A DNA stretch of 64,000 bases, from contig NZ_LXEP01000007.1 of the NCBI RefSeq assembly GCF_001654835.1, positions 62,001-126,000 on the forward strand, in the 5' to 3' direction. Below the pieces are notes generated by a model. The model saw only the letters and a program-made list of their open reading frames with translations. It was not told the origin of the DNA and did not search any database. Position 1 is the first letter of the stretch. The number at the start of each line of letters is the position of its first letter. This DNA comes from Buttiauxella gaviniae ATCC 51604. Its GTDB lineage: Bacteria > Pseudomonadota > Gammaproteobacteria > Enterobacterales > Enterobacteriaceae. Positions 40,498 to 51,832 of this stretch are shown one piece after another. Both the position numbers and the translations under genes were made by a program.

Positions 40498-41475
40498 TTA
40501 TGGTGCCTGATAGAGAATGACCGCGGCGGTCACCAGCAGATTAACCAGTGTCAACGGCAGGCAAATTTTCCAGCCGAAGGACATCACCTGGTCATAACGC
40601 GGACGAGGCAATGCTGCACGGATCAAAATGAACATCATCATGAAGAATGCAGTTTTCAGCGCAAACCAGATGAAAGGTGGTAACCACGGACCATGCCAGC
40701 CACCAAAGAACAGGGTGACAATCAGGGCTGAAACCGTAACGATGCCGATGTATTCACCAACGAAGAACAGGCCAAACTTCATGCCTGAATATTCGATGTG
40801 ATAACCATCTGCCAGTTCTTGCTCAGCTTCTGGTTGGTCAAACGGGTGACGGTGACAAACTGCAACACCAGCAATTGCGAACGTAACAAAGCCGAAGAAC
40901 TGCGGAATCACGTTCCACAGGTTGGCTTGGTTATCAACGATATCGCCCATATTGAATGAACCCGCCTGCGCAACAACGCCCATTAGCGACAGACCAAGGA
41001 ACACTTCGTAGCTGAGTGTCTGCGCAGACGCACGCATCGCACCCAGCAATGAGTATTTGTTGTTACTCGACCAGCCAGCGAACAGCACCGCGTAAACCGC
41101 GAGACCTGCCAGCATCAGGAAGAACAAAATACCAATGTTCAGATCGGCGACTACCCAGCTTGGGCTGACCGGCACAATCGCAAAGGCCAACAGCAGCGAG
41201 GTAAAAGCAATCATCGGAGCCAAGGTAAAGATGACGCGGTCCGCAAAGCGTGGAGTCCAGTCTTCTTTAAAGAACATCTTGATCATGTCCGCGACTAACT
41301 GGAGCGAGCCGCCCCAGCCAACACGGTTCGGTCCGTAACGGTTCTGGAACAGGCCCAGCAAACGACGCTCACCAAAACTCATGAACGCACCGCAGGTCAC
41401 CACGACCAGCAGGATAACGACCGCTTTGAGAATGCTCAGCAGAATGTCGATAACATCCGGTGTTAACCAACTCAT
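40498..41475 (-). CDS. nuoH: NADH-quinone oxidoreductase subunit H
   Basis: Membrane subunit forming much of the quinone chamber, 325 residues as in E. coli. Blocks [18 protein letters not shown] and [17 protein letters not shown] are diagnostic. It overlaps nuoG by 4 bp. Confidence 0.97.
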   Translation of the reverse strand: MSWLTPDVIDILLSILKAVVILLVVVTCGAFMSFGERRLLGLFQNRYGPNRVGWGGSLQLVADMIKMFFKEDWTPRFADRVIFTLAPMIAFTSLLLAFAIVPVSPSWVVADLNIGILFFLMLAGLAVYAVLFAGWSSNNKYSLLGAMRASAQTLSYEVFLGLSLMGVVAQAGSFNMGDIVDNQANLWNVIPQFFGFVTFAIAGVAVCHRHPFDQPEAEQELADGYHIEYSGMKFGLFFVGEYIGIVTVSALIVTLFFGGWHGPWLPPFIWFALKTAFFMMMFILIRAALPRPRYDQVMSFGWKICLPLTLVNLLVTAAVILYQAP

Positions 41476-44195
41476 TGGCCAGCCTCCTGAAGATTTTCAA
41501 TACGAGCACCCGCCAGTACCGGAGCAATGCCAGGCATACCCATCGGTAAACCAACCTGCCCTGCTGCCAGCCCTTCGGAAAGTTGCAGCGGCAGACTTAA
41601 CGTCTGGCCTTCATAGCTAAACGAAATCAGGCTTCCCGCGTTCACGCCCAGTTTTGCAGCATCAGCCGGATTCAGCTTGATATACGGCTCGGCCATACGG
41701 CTCTGGAAAACAGGAGAACGTTGAGACATTTCATCACTGCCAAACAGATGGTAGTAAGGCGCAATACGCCATTTCCCTTCTTCTGCCTGGAAGATTTCCG
41801 GCACATCGGTGAAGTAATCGATACCCGTTTCGGACGCTTCAATCAGACGCACACCCGGATCGCCGTGACGCAGTTTGCCACCCACTTCAGCCTGGAATTT
41901 GTTCCATGCCTGAGGTGAGTTCCAGCCTGGTGCCCATGCGAATGGGATTTGCTGACGATTTGCAGACGGGCTGTTATTCCCTTCCATAGAGAAGGCGAAC
42001 ATAGTGTCTTTATCCTGCGGCTGGCGCGGTTCATGCACACTGATGTTCGCACGCATTGCCGTACGACCACTGGAGCGGATTGGGGAACGCGACAGTTTCT
42101 GACCACGAATACGGAAGCTGGCATCAGGTGCCGCCTCTTTAATTCCGGCCAGTTGTGGCAACGCCTTCACGCACGCATCAATAACATCATCTAACTGCGT
42201 CCAGTCCACTTCACGGCTTTCAACTGTGCTGTGCAGTGAATGCAACCAGCGCCAGCTTTCCAGCATCACAATGGAGTGGTCGTAGTAAGACGGGTCATAA
42301 ACCTGGAAGAAACGCTGTGCGCGGCCCTCGTTGTTGATAACCGTACCATCGCTTTCAGCGAAGCTTGCGGTGGAGAGCACCAGATGGGCTTTATCCATAA
42401 TCGCAGTGCGCTGATGGTCGATAACCATCACCAGCGGAGCTTTACTGAGTGCTGCGTCAACACGTGCCGCAGAGGCATGGCGATGAAGATCGTTTTCCAG
42501 CACGACTACCGCATCGGCAGAACCGCTCTCCAGTTCGCTCAGTGCTTCTTCAAGAGAACCACCGCCGATAAGGCCTAGCCCAACACTGTTGACTGCGCGA
42601 GCAACCATAGTGATACCAACATCGGCACCACGGCCTTTCAGTGCTTTAGCAACGTTTGCTGCCGCCTGAATCACCGCTTCGCTTCCGGCGTTAGTACCGG
42701 ATACGATCAATGGTTTTTTCGCACCCGCCAGCGCTTGAACAATCACGTCGACTTTATTTTTCAGGTCGCGATCAAGTTCAACAGCGGGAGAGTTGCTGTC
42801 CAGTGCGTTGGCGATAGCAAAGCCCAGACGCGCCTGATCTTCAACCGGCGCACGGTAAGTCCATGCGGCGATATCATCCAGACGAGTGCTGTCGATATTG
42901 GTGACAAACAACGGGTGTTTCGCGTGCTGGCCAATGTTCATGATCGCCGCGATTTGCCAGTCAGCAACTTTCTGTGCTGCTGCCATTTCACGTGATTTCC
43001 CTTTCACTGCCTGACGCACAGCCAGTGCAACACGTGCGCCGGTCTGAGTAATGTCTTCGCCCAGCACCAGAACCGCATCGTAGGTTTCGATTTCACGCAG
43101 TGCCGGAGTGTGAATGCCACTTTCTTGCAGTACTTTGAGCATCAGTTGCAGACGTGCTTGTTCACCTGTTGCAATACCGGTGTAGAAATTATCTGCACCC
43201 ACCAGTTCACGCAGCGCGAAGTTGCTTTCAACGCTGGCACGTGGGGATCCGATACCGATCACTTTCTTCGACTGGCGCAAAATATCTGCCGCGCCCTGCA
43301 TCGCTTGTTCAGCGTTCAGGGTGATCAGATCGTCGCCACGGCGTTGGATCGGCTGACGTGGACGATCCTTCAGGTTGACGTAGCCATAACCGAAGCGGCC
43401 ACGATCACACAGGAAATAGTGGTTCACGGTACCGTTGTAACGGTTTTCGATACGACGCAATTCACCGTAACGCTCACCAGGGCTTGTGTTACAGCCGATG
43501 CTGCACTGCTGGCAAATGCTAGGGGCGAACTGCATATCCCACTTACGGTTATAACGCTCGGAGTGAGTTTTATCAGTGAATACACCGGTCGGGCAGATTT
43601 CTACCAGGTTACCGGAGAATTCGCTCTCAAGCGTACCGTCTTCAGGGCGGCCGAAGTAGACGTTGTCATGAGCGCCGTAAACACCCAAATCGGTGCCGTC
43701 AGCATAATCTTTGTAGTAACGCACACAGCGGTAACAAGCGATACAGCGGTTCATTTCGTGAGAGATGAATGGGCCGAGGTCCTGATTACGGTGAGTACGC
43801 TTGGTGAAACGATAGCGACGGAAGCTATGACCGGTCATTACCGTCATATCTTGCAAGTGGCAGTTGCCGCCTTCTTCACAAACCGGGCAGTCGTGTGGGT
43901 GGTTGGTCATCAACCATTCCACTACGCTTTCGCGGAATTCTTTAGCTTCGCCGTCATCAATAGAGATAAACGTGCCATCAGAAGCTGGTGTCATACAAGA
44001 CATCACCAAGCGACCACGAAGATCTTCTGCGTTCTGATATTGCTTCACCGCGCACTGGCGGCAAGCACCGACGCTACCAAGCGCCGGGTGCCAGCAAAAA
44101 TAAGGAATATCAAGGCCGAGCGACAGACATGCTTGCAGCAGGTTGTCTGACCCATTTACCTCATATTCTTTGCCGTCTACATGTATCGTAGCCAT
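41472..44195 (-). CDS. nuoG: NADH-quinone oxidoreductase subunit G
   Basis: Largest peripheral-arm subunit, 907 residues (E. coli 908). The N-terminal domain carries a [2Fe-2S] centre ([15 protein letters not shown]) and [4Fe-4S] centres ([12 protein letters not shown] and [19 protein letters not shown]), followed by a molybdopterin-oxidoreductase-like domain without the cofactor. I start it at [13 protein letters not shown], as in E. coli; an ATG three codons earlier is equally close to a GGAAG ribosome site. Confidence 0.95.
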   Translation of the reverse strand: MATIHVDGKEYEVNGSDNLLQACLSLGLDIPYFCWHPALGSVGACRQCAVKQYQNAEDLRGRLVMSCMTPASDGTFISIDDGEAKEFRESVVEWLMTNHPHDCPVCEEGGNCHLQDMTVMTGHSFRRYRFTKRTHRNQDLGPFISHEMNRCIACYRCVRYYKDYADGTDLGVYGAHDNVYFGRPEDGTLESEFSGNLVEICPTGVFTDKTHSERYNRKWDMQFAPSICQQCSIGCNTSPGERYGELRRIENRYNGTVNHYFLCDRGRFGYGYVNLKDRPRQPIQRRGDDLITLNAEQAMQGAADILRQSKKVIGIGSPRASVESNFALRELVGADNFYTGIATGEQARLQLMLKVLQESGIHTPALREIETYDAVLVLGEDITQTGARVALAVRQAVKGKSREMAAAQKVADWQIAAIMNIGQHAKHPLFVTNIDSTRLDDIAAWTYRAPVEDQARLGFAIANALDSNSPAVELDRDLKNKVDVIVQALAGAKKPLIVSGTNAGSEAVIQAAANVAKALKGRGADVGITMVARAVNSVGLGLIGGGSLEEALSELESGSADAVVVLENDLHRHASAARVDAALSKAPLVMVIDHQRTAIMDKAHLVLSTASFAESDGTVINNEGRAQRFFQVYDPSYYDHSIVMLESWRWLHSLHSTVESREVDWTQLDDVIDACVKALPQLAGIKEAAPDASFRIRGQKLSRSPIRSSGRTAMRANISVHEPRQPQDKDTMFAFSMEGNNSPSANRQQIPFAWAPGWNSPQAWNKFQAEVGGKLRHGDPGVRLIEASETGIDYFTDVPEIFQAEEGKWRIAPYYHLFGSDEMSQRSPVFQSRMAEPYIKLNPADAAKLGVNAGSLISFSYEGQTLSLPLQLSEGLAAGQVGLPMGMPGIAPVLAGARIENLQEAGQ

Positions 44196-44254
44196 AGTCA
44201 GCATGCTTCCAATTAATTATAAAATTTTATAACCTGCAAACTTGTTGTCAGGTA

Positions 44255-45595
44255 TCACCAGCGCGCTTTTAATAAGTTCGGTTGGATGCCAGCAATGGCA
44301 CGCGTGTTACCGAAATCTTGTTTGGCAATGCCTGCTTCGAATTCGTCGCGGAAATATTTAATCGCACTCTGTAATGGCTCAACCGCACCTGGCGCATGCG
44401 CACAGAAGGTTTTACCCGGACCGAGGAAACGACACAGTTGCTCAAGTGTCTCGATATCCCCAGGCTGGCCTTCGCCACGCTCCAGCGCACGCAGAATTTT
44501 CACACTCCACGGTAGGCCATCACGGCAAGGTGTACACCAGCCGCAAGATTCACGGGAAAAGAACTCTTCCAAATTGCGCACCAGCGGAACCATACCAATT
44601 TCATGGTCAACCGCCATCGCCAGCGCCGTACCTAAACGACTGCCTGCTTTACCGATGCTTTCGAATTCCATCGGCAGGTCAAGATGCGATTCGGTCAGGA
44701 AGTCTGTCCCTGCCCCGCCCGGCTGCCAGGCTTTGAATTTCAGGCCATCACGCATACCACCGGCGTATTCTTCAAGAATCTCACGTGCGGTGGTACCGAA
44801 CGGTAATTCCCAGACGCCTGGGTTTTTCACACGCCCGGAGAAGCCCATCAGCTTGGTGCCAGCATCTTTGCTGGTCGAAATGCCCTGATACCATTCCACG
44901 CCGTTGGCCAGAATCGCTGGCACGTTGCACAGAGTTTCAACGTTATTAACACACGTTGGTTTACCCCACACGCCGCTTGAGGCAGGGAATGGTGGTTTTG
45001 AACGTGGGTTCGCGCGGCGGCCTTCCAGGGAGTTAATCAATGCGGTTTCTTCACCACAGATATAACGCCCGGCACCGGTGTGCACGATAAGCTCAAAATC
45101 AAAACCAGAACCGAGAATGTTTTTGCCCAGCAAACCTGCTTCGGTTGCTTCAGCAATCGCGCGGCGCAAATGCACAGCCGCTTCGATGTACTCACCTCGC
45201 AGGAAGATATAACCGCGGTAGGCTTTCAGCGCGAATGCAGAAATCAGCATGCCTTCCACCAAAAGGTGCGGCAGTTGCTCCATCAGCAAACGGTCTTTAT
45301 AGGTGCCGGGTTCCATTTCATCGGCGTTACACAGCAGGTAACGGATGTTCATAGACTCGTCTTTCGGCATCAGGCTCCACTTCAGACCGGTGGAGAAACC
45401 TGCGCCGCCACGCCCTTTCAGACCTGAGTCTTTAACGCGGGTAACGACTTCGTCTGGTGCCAGGCCTGTCAAAGCAAGACGCGCACCTTCGTAGCCGTTT
45501 TTGCTGCGATATTCATCCAGCCAGACAGGCTGTTTGTCATCACGCAACCGCCAGGTCAGCGGATGGGTTTCGGCAGTACGAATAATCGTCTTCAT
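44255..45595 (-). CDS. nuoF: NADH-quinone oxidoreductase subunit F
   Basis: NADH- and FMN-binding subunit with a [4Fe-4S] cluster, 446 residues (E. coli 445). The NADH/FMN region [16 protein letters not shown] and the cluster ligands in [12 protein letters not shown] are present. Its start overlaps the nuoE stop by 4 bp, as expected for proteins that assemble together. Confidence 0.97.
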   Translation of the reverse strand: MKTIIRTAETHPLTWRLRDDKQPVWLDEYRSKNGYEGARLALTGLAPDEVVTRVKDSGLKGRGGAGFSTGLKWSLMPKDESMNIRYLLCNADEMEPGTYKDRLLMEQLPHLLVEGMLISAFALKAYRGYIFLRGEYIEAAVHLRRAIAEATEAGLLGKNILGSGFDFELIVHTGAGRYICGEETALINSLEGRRANPRSKPPFPASSGVWGKPTCVNNVETLCNVPAILANGVEWYQGISTSKDAGTKLMGFSGRVKNPGVWELPFGTTAREILEEYAGGMRDGLKFKAWQPGGAGTDFLTESHLDLPMEFESIGKAGSRLGTALAMAVDHEIGMVPLVRNLEEFFSRESCGWCTPCRDGLPWSVKILRALERGEGQPGDIETLEQLCRFLGPGKTFCAHAPGAVEPLQSAIKYFRDEFEAGIAKQDFGNTRAIAGIQPNLLKARW

Positions 45596-46092
45596 TTATA
45601 CTGCTCCAGCAAATCAGGGATTGCTTCCGGCGTCAGATAGCTATGAGTGTCCTCATCAATCATCATGGTCGGCCCTTTGTCGCAGTTACCCAGACAGCAG
45701 GTTGGCAGCAGGGTAAAGCGACCATCAAACGTGGTTTGACCCGGTTTGATGTCCAGTTTTGCTTCAATGGCAGACTGAATGCCCTGATAGCCCGTAATGT
45801 GGCAAACCACGCTATCGCAATAACGAATGACATGGCGGCCTACCGGCTGGCGGAAAATCTGGCTATAGAATGTGGCAACACCTTCTACGTCGCTGGCTGG
45901 AATACCCAGAACTTCAGCGATGGCATAAATAGCGCCGTCTGGCACCCAGCCACGCTGCTTCTGAACAATTTTCAGCGCTTCGATAGAGGCTGCGCGAGCA
46001 TCTTCGTAATGATGTTTTTCGTGCTCAATCGCATCACGCTCGAATTGACTCAGCTCAAAGGCTTCTGCCTGGGGTTGTTGTTTATCGTGCAT
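45592..46092 (-). CDS. nuoE: NADH-quinone oxidoreductase subunit E
   Basis: Thioredoxin-like [2Fe-2S] subunit, 166 residues as in E. coli; ligands are in [10 protein letters not shown] and [13 protein letters not shown]. It partners NuoF in NADH oxidation. It starts 2 bp after the nuoCD stop. Confidence 0.97.
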   Translation of the reverse strand: MHDKQQPQAEAFELSQFERDAIEHEKHHYEDARAASIEALKIVQKQRGWVPDGAIYAIAEVLGIPASDVEGVATFYSQIFRQPVGRHVIRYCDSVVCHITGYQGIQSAIEAKLDIKPGQTTFDGRFTLLPTCCLGNCDKGPTMMIDEDTHSYLTPEAIPDLLEQYK

Positions 46093-46094
46093 AG

Positions 46095-47906
46095 TTAGCG
46101 ATCCACATCAGACATTACAAAATCGATACTACCCAGATAGACAATCAGGTCAGAAACCAGACTGCCGCGAATCGCCGACGGGATTTGCTGCAAGTGCGCA
46201 AAGCTCGGGGTACGAATACGGGTACGGTAGCTCATGGTGCTGCCGTCGCTGGTCAGGTAGTAACTGTTAATCCCTTTCGTCGCCTCAATCATCTGGAAGG
46301 ATTCGTTAGCCGGCATAACCGGGCCCCACGAAACTTGCAGGAAGTGAGTGATCAGGGTCTCGATATGTTGCAGCGTGCGTTCTTTCGGTGGCGGCGTTGT
46401 CAGCGGGTGGTCAGCTTTGAACGGACCAGCAGGCATGTTTTTCAGGCACTGGTCAAGAATGCGCAAGCTCTGGCGAAGCTCTTCAACTTTCAGCATCACA
46501 CGGGTGTAGCAGTCGCTGATGCCACCGCCGACCGGGATTTCGAAGTCGAAGTTTTCGTAACCAGAGTAAGGACGAACTTTACGGATATCGAAGTCAACGC
46601 CAGTTGCGCGCAGGCCAGCACCCGTTGTGCCCCACTCCAGTGCTTCTTTCTTGCCGTAAGCAGCAACGCCCTGTGAACGACCTTTCAGAATGGTGTTACG
46701 CAGCGCAGCTTTCTCGTAGGAATCCAGACGTTTTGGCATCCAGTCGAGGAACTCTTTAAGCAGGCGTTCCCAACCGTTTGGCAAGTCATGTGCAACACCA
46801 CCGATACGGAACCAGGCCGGGTGCATACGGAAACCGGTAATCGCTTCGACAAGGTCATAGATTTTCTGACGGTCGGTAAAGGCGAAGAACACCGGAGTCA
46901 TCGCGCCCACGTCCTGAATAAACGTAGAGATGTAAAGCAGGTGACTGTTGATACGGAACAGTTCGGACAGCATGACGCGGATAACGTCAACACGTTCAGG
47001 AACCTTGATACCCGCCAGTTTTTCAACCGCCAGCACGTATGGCATTTCGTTTACGCAGCCGCCGAGGTACTCGATACGGTCGGTATACGGAATGTAGCTG
47101 TGCCAGGACTGACGCTCACCCATTTTCTCAGCACCACGGTGGTGGTAGCCGATATCCGGTACGCAATCGACAATCTCTTCACCGTCGAGTTGCAGAACGA
47201 TACGGAATGCACCGTGCGCGGATGGGTGATTTGGACCGAGGTTCAGGAACATGAAATCTTCATGCTCGCTGCTGCGCTTCATGCCCCACTCTTCAGGCTT
47301 GAAGGTCAGCGCTTCCATCTCGAGGTCTTCTTTCTGTTTGGTCAATTCAAACGGATCGAACTCGGTGGCACGCGCCGGATAATCTTTACGCAGCGGATGG
47401 CCTTCCCACGTTGGCGGCATCATGATGCGCGTCAGGTGCGGGTGACCATTAAAGGTGATGCCAAACATTTCCCAGGTTTCACGCTCATACCAGTTAGCGT
47501 TCGGGAACAGTTTGGTAATTGTTGGCACGTTCAGGTCGTTTTCAGACAGCGCCACCTTGAGCATGATATCGCGGTTGCGATCGATGGAAATCAGGTGGTA
47601 GAAAACGGAAAAATCCGCAGCCGGTAAACCGTTGCGGTGAGTACGGAGACGTTCATCCATGCCGTGTAAGTCGAACAACATCACGTAGGGCTTCGGTAAT
47701 TTCTTTAAGAAATCGACCACTTCCAGTAATTGTTCACGCTTAACCCAAGCCACCGGAACTCCGGTGCGGGTTGGCTGAACAGTAAAAGCATCCGGCCCAA
47801 AACGGTTACGCAGTTCGCCAATAACCGGATCATCTAAATGGTCACGGGTTTGCCAGGCTTCCTGGTTGGCATCATGCGCAGTTAAATCGGTCATAATTCT
47901 CACCAT
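46095..47906 (-). CDS. nuoC: NADH-quinone oxidoreductase fused subunit CD
   Basis: One 603-residue protein in which NuoC (about 1-190) and NuoD (about 210-603) are fused, the normal state in enteric bacteria. NuoD parts include [14 protein letters not shown] and the quinone-site region. The chosen ATG gives [12 protein letters not shown]; a second ATG four codons later is possible. It follows nuoB by 89 bp. Confidence 0.96.
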   Translation of the reverse strand: MVRIMTDLTAHDANQEAWQTRDHLDDPVIGELRNRFGPDAFTVQPTRTGVPVAWVKREQLLEVVDFLKKLPKPYVMLFDLHGMDERLRTHRNGLPAADFSVFYHLISIDRNRDIMLKVALSENDLNVPTITKLFPNANWYERETWEMFGITFNGHPHLTRIMMPPTWEGHPLRKDYPARATEFDPFELTKQKEDLEMEALTFKPEEWGMKRSSEHEDFMFLNLGPNHPSAHGAFRIVLQLDGEEIVDCVPDIGYHHRGAEKMGERQSWHSYIPYTDRIEYLGGCVNEMPYVLAVEKLAGIKVPERVDVIRVMLSELFRINSHLLYISTFIQDVGAMTPVFFAFTDRQKIYDLVEAITGFRMHPAWFRIGGVAHDLPNGWERLLKEFLDWMPKRLDSYEKAALRNTILKGRSQGVAAYGKKEALEWGTTGAGLRATGVDFDIRKVRPYSGYENFDFEIPVGGGISDCYTRVMLKVEELRQSLRILDQCLKNMPAGPFKADHPLTTPPPKERTLQHIETLITHFLQVSWGPVMPANESFQMIEATKGINSYYLTSDGSTMSYRTRIRTPSFAHLQQIPSAIRGSLVSDLIVYLGSIDFVMSDVDR

Positions 47907-47995
47907 TGCAAATGGTACGTGGTGACTGTTGGTCAGCGGCTTCGCGCTAATATTATTGATATGCGAAGTAAACTCACGCGGACCACAGGCGCAAA

Positions 47996-48670
47996 TTAAA
48001 TCTCGTCTGGCGACCTAAGATTAGTGACTGCAATACGCTCGCCGCGTTTACGCTCGCGCTCTGATTGCATGTTGGCGCGATACACGCCCTGATCACCAAC
48101 CACCCAAGACAGTGGACGACGCTCTTTACCAATAGATTCTTGCAGCAACATCAGAGCCTGCATATAGGCTTCCGGGCGCGGCGGACAACCTGGGATGTAA
48201 ACATCGACCGGCAGGAATTTATCCACGCCTTGCACTACAGAATAGATGTCGTACATGCCGCCGGAGTTGGCGCAGGCACCCATTGAGATAACCCATTTTG
48301 GCTCAAGCATTTGGTCATAAAGACGCTGAATAACGGGAGCCATTTTGGTAAAGCAGGTTCCTGCAATAACCATCAGGTCAGCCTGACGCGGGGAAGCACG
48401 CAGAACTTCGGCACCAAAACGTGCCACGTCATGTACGGCGGTAAACGAGGTCACCATCTCAACGTAGCAGCACGAAAGACCAAAGTTATAAGGCCAAATT
48501 GAGTTTTTACGACCCCAGTTCACCATATCGTGCATAGCATGTTCGAGCTTGCCCATGTACACACTACGGTTGATTTCTTGGTCAAGAGGATCGGTTACGA
48601 TCTCCTGTTTTTGCAGGGGGTAACGGTCGTTCTCACCGTCGGGGTCTATGCGGGTGAGCGTATAGTCCAT
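47996..48670 (-). CDS. nuoB: NADH-quinone oxidoreductase subunit B
   Basis: Carries the terminal [4Fe-4S] cluster N2 next to the quinone site; ligands are in LSCCYVEM, the Cys of GTCFTKM, and GCPPRPEA. It has 224 residues against 220 in E. coli: [14 protein letters not shown] replaces MGKLNDMVNW, a four-residue insertion. Upstream lies an ERIC element that fills the gap to nuoA. Confidence 0.96.
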   Translation of the reverse strand: MDYTLTRIDPDGENDRYPLQKQEIVTDPLDQEINRSVYMGKLEHAMHDMVNWGRKNSIWPYNFGLSCCYVEMVTSFTAVHDVARFGAEVLRASPRQADLMVIAGTCFTKMAPVIQRLYDQMLEPKWVISMGACANSGGMYDIYSVVQGVDKFLPVDVYIPGCPPRPEAYMQALMLLQESIGKERRPLSWVVGDQGVYRANMQSERERKRGERIAVTNLRSPDEI

Positions 48671-48685
48671 CTTATTGCCTCATTT

Positions 48686-48810
48686 TATGCTCGTTATAAT
48701 TCAATTTACAGCGGTGTTGGCTGCGTTCATAAACCCCAATCACTTACCTAAGTAAGCTCATGGGATTTACTCGCTTGCCGCCTTGCTGTAATCCGAATTC
48801 TTTAGAGCAT
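48686..48810. repeat. ERIC element spanning the nuoA end and the nuoA-nuoB gap
   Basis: About 125 bp. On the plus strand it reads from TATGCTCGTTATAATTCAA through CAATCACTTACCTAAGTAAG and CTCGCTTGCCGCC to CCGAATTC, in step with the reverse complement of ERIC but with many substitutions, so it is an old copy. Its last 44 bp lie within the nuoA frame and include the stop codon. Confidence 0.88.
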
Positions 48811-49255
48811 CTTGCGTATGACGGTTAGTGAGACTGTCGGTTTCCGGGTTGATTTGGGCGCGGCGCGAACGCGCAGGAGTCCAATCAAGCGCGCCAATGC
48901 GCACCAGATACACCAGGCCTGCCAGTAGCACTAAAATGAAAATTGCGGCCTCGACGAAGCCTACCCATCCGCTTTCACGGATAGAAACTGACCACGCATA
49001 GAGATACAAGGCTTCCACGTCAAAAATAACAAAGAACATGGCAACCAGGTAAAACTTGGCGGAAAGACGTAAGCGCGCTGTACCAACTGAGTCGATACCT
49101 GACTCGAAGGGAGTGTTTTTGTGCCGACCCTTAGCTCTCCCGCCAAGGAACCAGGCCCCGAGAAGCATTACGCAACACAGGCCTATGGCAACAATAAGAA
49201 AGACTGCGAACGCCCAATGGTGAGCGATAACTTCAGTGGATGTTGACATACTCAT
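48767..49255 (-). CDS. nuoA: NADH-quinone oxidoreductase subunit A, with ERIC-derived tail
   Basis: Membrane subunit with three helices and the conserved [14 protein letters not shown] loop. E. coli NuoA has 147 residues and ends shortly after PETNSIANR; here the protein is 162 residues and continues with [16 protein letters not shown]. About 13 of these residues are encoded by the ERIC element at 48686-48810, and the stop TAA arises from ERIC sequence. First gene of the nuo operon. Confidence 0.96.
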   Translation of the reverse strand: MSMSTSTEVIAHHWAFAVFLIVAIGLCCVMLLGAWFLGGRAKGRHKNTPFESGIDSVGTARLRLSAKFYLVAMFFVIFDVEALYLYAWSVSIRESGWVGFVEAAIFILVLLAGLVYLVRIGALDWTPARSRRAQINPETDSLTNRHTQDALKNSDYSKAASE

Positions 49256-49802
49256 TGCTTACTCATCAAAAGTGGCGCCAAAATCTCTGCTCTTGTTGGC
49301 AGATGATCACCACATCGATTCATGGGGAGGAACAATAAACCTTACAATAACTGCTGGAATCAAAACTTTACCAGCAAATTGATGGGGTTTTTTACTCCTT
49401 TCTATAACCTTTTGTCAACTTTAACAAAAGTATCCACACATTAATTTACATGAGCCCAACTTCATTAACATTTAGTGCGTTAAAAATCAGTAATGCCGAA
49501 TTATTAACCCTACTTTAATGAAGGTGAATCGTGTCCGTTAACGAGGAAAAAAATATCTACCGTTCTATTTTGGCAGGAAATCTCAACTATTCATCCCCCT
49601 AAGAGGGAGTATTTTCTTGATCTGAGACACGCTTCTGTTAATCCATCTCGGAAACTAACAACATTGCGGCGTATTTTTTAACATTTAAACGAGTAATGAC
49701 TCGAAGGATGTACGTAGAAGGTAGGTATCTAGGGCGCTATGAAGCAGATTGTTTTAAAACATGTTTTTACAAATTAGTAATAAACACAACTTGCAGTGAT
49801 TA
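49256..49802 (-). promoter_or_regulatory. nuo promoter region
   Basis: About 550 bp, AT-rich, with no gene. A TTGACAAAAGGTTATAGAAA sequence on the minus strand near 49400-49425 is promoter-like. Several GTTAA/TTAAC repeats between 49440 and 49560 could be ArcA sites. E. coli nuo is controlled here by ArcA, NarL and other factors; exact sites could not be set by eye. Confidence 0.45.
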
Positions 49803-49847
49803 AAAAACAGGCCATTGAGTCAAAAATTGACCTCAACGACCTGTTTT
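49803..49847 (-). terminator. Terminator of lrhA
   Basis: Long imperfect stem: AAAACAGGCCATTGAG on one side and CTCAACGACCTGTTTT on the other, ending in a T-run on the minus strand, 37 bp after the lrhA stop. Confidence 0.8.
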
Positions 49848-49883
49848 CGAATTTCATATTTTGTTACTAACAAACCGAAGGCA

Positions 49884-50819
49884 TTACTCGAAATCACGCT
49901 CCATTAGCACGGTATCACCATCTTCATCTGACGAAGTCATGTAACGGTATGGATTAGGGTTTGATTCCAGAGCACTAAAGATAGCCTGAGCCAAATCATT
50001 ACTGGTCTGCACATTACGGCACAACAAGTATTGAGTATCTGGCATAACCGGTAAGCCATCAGCATTACCCAGCACACGCAATTCAGGGCTCATCATTTCA
50101 ACAGGCCGAGCAGTCACACCCAGTCCGGCTTTCACAGCAGCACGCACTGCCGAAAGAGTGGAAGCAACATACGCAATACGCCAGGGAATACGCTCTGCAT
50201 TCAAATGCTCAAGCATCATATCCCGGTAAGGACTCGGATCGTCGAGCATGACTAAAGGTACGGTTTCACCTTTCTGGAAGACGTAGTCCGATGCGCAATA
50301 CCATAAAGTTGGCGAGGTACGTAACACGATGGATTCAAAATGCGCGGGTTTTGATGTGGTGACAACCAAATCAACTTCCTGCTGATTAAGCATTTCAACC
50401 ATAAATGGATTACGTTTAACTCGGACATCCAATGCCAGCTTTGGGTAAACCGAGCTTATTCGGTTAAGCAAGAAAGGCAGAATGGTATCCGCGGTTTCAT
50501 CAGATGCACCAATCGTGAGCACACCTTGCAAATTACTAAACATCAGTGACGTACATGCTTCATCATTAAAGCGTAGAATTTTTCGCGCATAACCCAGAAG
50601 CTGAATTCCATGCTCGGTCAGCAGCTTATTACGACCATGACGGGCAAAGAGCTCTTTTCCTACTAACTGTTCAAGACGCTGCATCTGCTGGCTTACAGCC
50701 GATTGCGTACGGCAAACCGCAACTGCCGCCGCAGCAAAAGTATTCAAATCCGCTACGGCAACAAAAGTCCTTAGCAGATCGAGGTCGAGATTTAGTATCG
50801 GACGATTTGCGTTAATCAT
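49884..50819 (-). CDS. lrhA: LysR-type regulator LrhA
   Basis: Represses flagellar (flhDC) and fimbrial genes and affects RpoS translation in E. coli. The 311-residue protein has an N-terminal helix-turn-helix (about 10-68, including [20 protein letters not shown]-like) and the LysR effector domain. It is 312 residues in E. coli. The C-terminal 40 residues are less conserved. It lies upstream of nuo as in E. coli. Confidence 0.95.
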   Translation of the reverse strand: MINANRPILNLDLDLLRTFVAVADLNTFAAAAVAVCRTQSAVSQQMQRLEQLVGKELFARHGRNKLLTEHGIQLLGYARKILRFNDEACTSLMFSNLQGVLTIGASDETADTILPFLLNRISSVYPKLALDVRVKRNPFMVEMLNQQEVDLVVTTSKPAHFESIVLRTSPTLWYCASDYVFQKGETVPLVMLDDPSPYRDMMLEHLNAERIPWRIAYVASTLSAVRAAVKAGLGVTARPVEMMSPELRVLGNADGLPVMPDTQYLLCRNVQTSNDLAQAIFSALESNPNPYRYMTSSDEDGDTVLMERDFE

Positions 50820-51832
50820 AATTTTTTCACTAGTAGGTTGCTCTTACGAGTCTGCCTTAGTTTTATTGCTGTGATTTATCAAAAAGATAAAGCAATTCCC
50901 TTTTACAGAACGTCTCCCGAGGGGCCATACCGTCATCCTGACAGTCGTTCTGACTTTTTATTTTTCATGCATCCCGGTGCATGCAGGCCAATAATGTAGC
51001 TCACATATTCCAGGAAATATTATACCGCCATAACCAACATACAAACATTCGTCTTATTGTTCTAGTCACTTAAATTAAAACTGAGTAATTATTGTAAGCC
51101 TACTTCAGTACTGAGTTTTAATTATTCAACTTTTTGCGGTTACGAGGGTAAGTGCGATGAAAGTTATCTCTATGTCATTTTTGCTGCACGGACAATTACC
51201 AAAGTGCAATGGTTATATACTAACCCGCAGTAAAACATAGAGTTTCATTATGTCCAAAAATAGACACTCATCATTTACAGTGACATATCTTACCGCAAAT
51301 CATGCCAGTCCATAAGTTTTGTTGCGAATTATCTGATCTCATTCTCTTTTTTCATTTCACTCTTCAACAGGTTATTCATAAAACCCCCTGAAGCTATACC
51401 AGGTAAAAGAGAAGTAACTTAACTCTATTCTTTAGTTATATTAATGACACTCACAGTTATTTTTATATACATATTATTAACTCACATTAGTGAACCTCTT
51501 TTAACCTCAAGCATAAACATTCAATTTTCCTTAACTATCACTCAATTTAATTCTCAAATCACTCAGCATTACCCACTACAACACCAGTGCCACAGCAGTT
51601 AATGGGATTGCAAAATGGCCAAATATTTACATATTTCACTAATTTAAATAAAATAATCAATACATTATGCCAATCATTAGCTATTCAATTGGTTTTTCTG
51701 CTTGTACCTAAATTGAAAGATAAATTACAGTCTGGCGCCTCGACCGCCTTCAAATCTGAGCTTGGCAGGAGTACATTTGTTGCCTGGTCGCTTCCACGGC
51801 AGGAAGTGGCGTTAACATTAAAGGTCAGGTTC
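50820..51832. promoter_or_regulatory. Long AT-rich lrhA-alaA intergenic region
   Basis: About 1 kb between divergent genes; a similarly long region exists in E. coli and carries the lrhA promoter with an extended leader. A 27-codon ATG frame at 51157-51240 has a weak GAGGG ribosome site and was not called. The alaA frame is open back to 51587, but the extension is not protein-like. No repeats or RNA genes recognised. Confidence 0.45.

Noticed and set aside
46095-47906. Fused nuoC-nuoD as an unusual gene fusion
   Set aside because: This fusion is the normal state in Enterobacteriaceae.
51157-51240. 27-codon frame in the lrhA-alaA gap
   Set aside because: The ribosome site is weak and the product shows no known motif; too short to support without conservation data.
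51587-51832. 82-residue N-terminal extension of AlaA
   Set aside because: The family start MSPIEKSSK is at 51833 and the extension is low in protein character.
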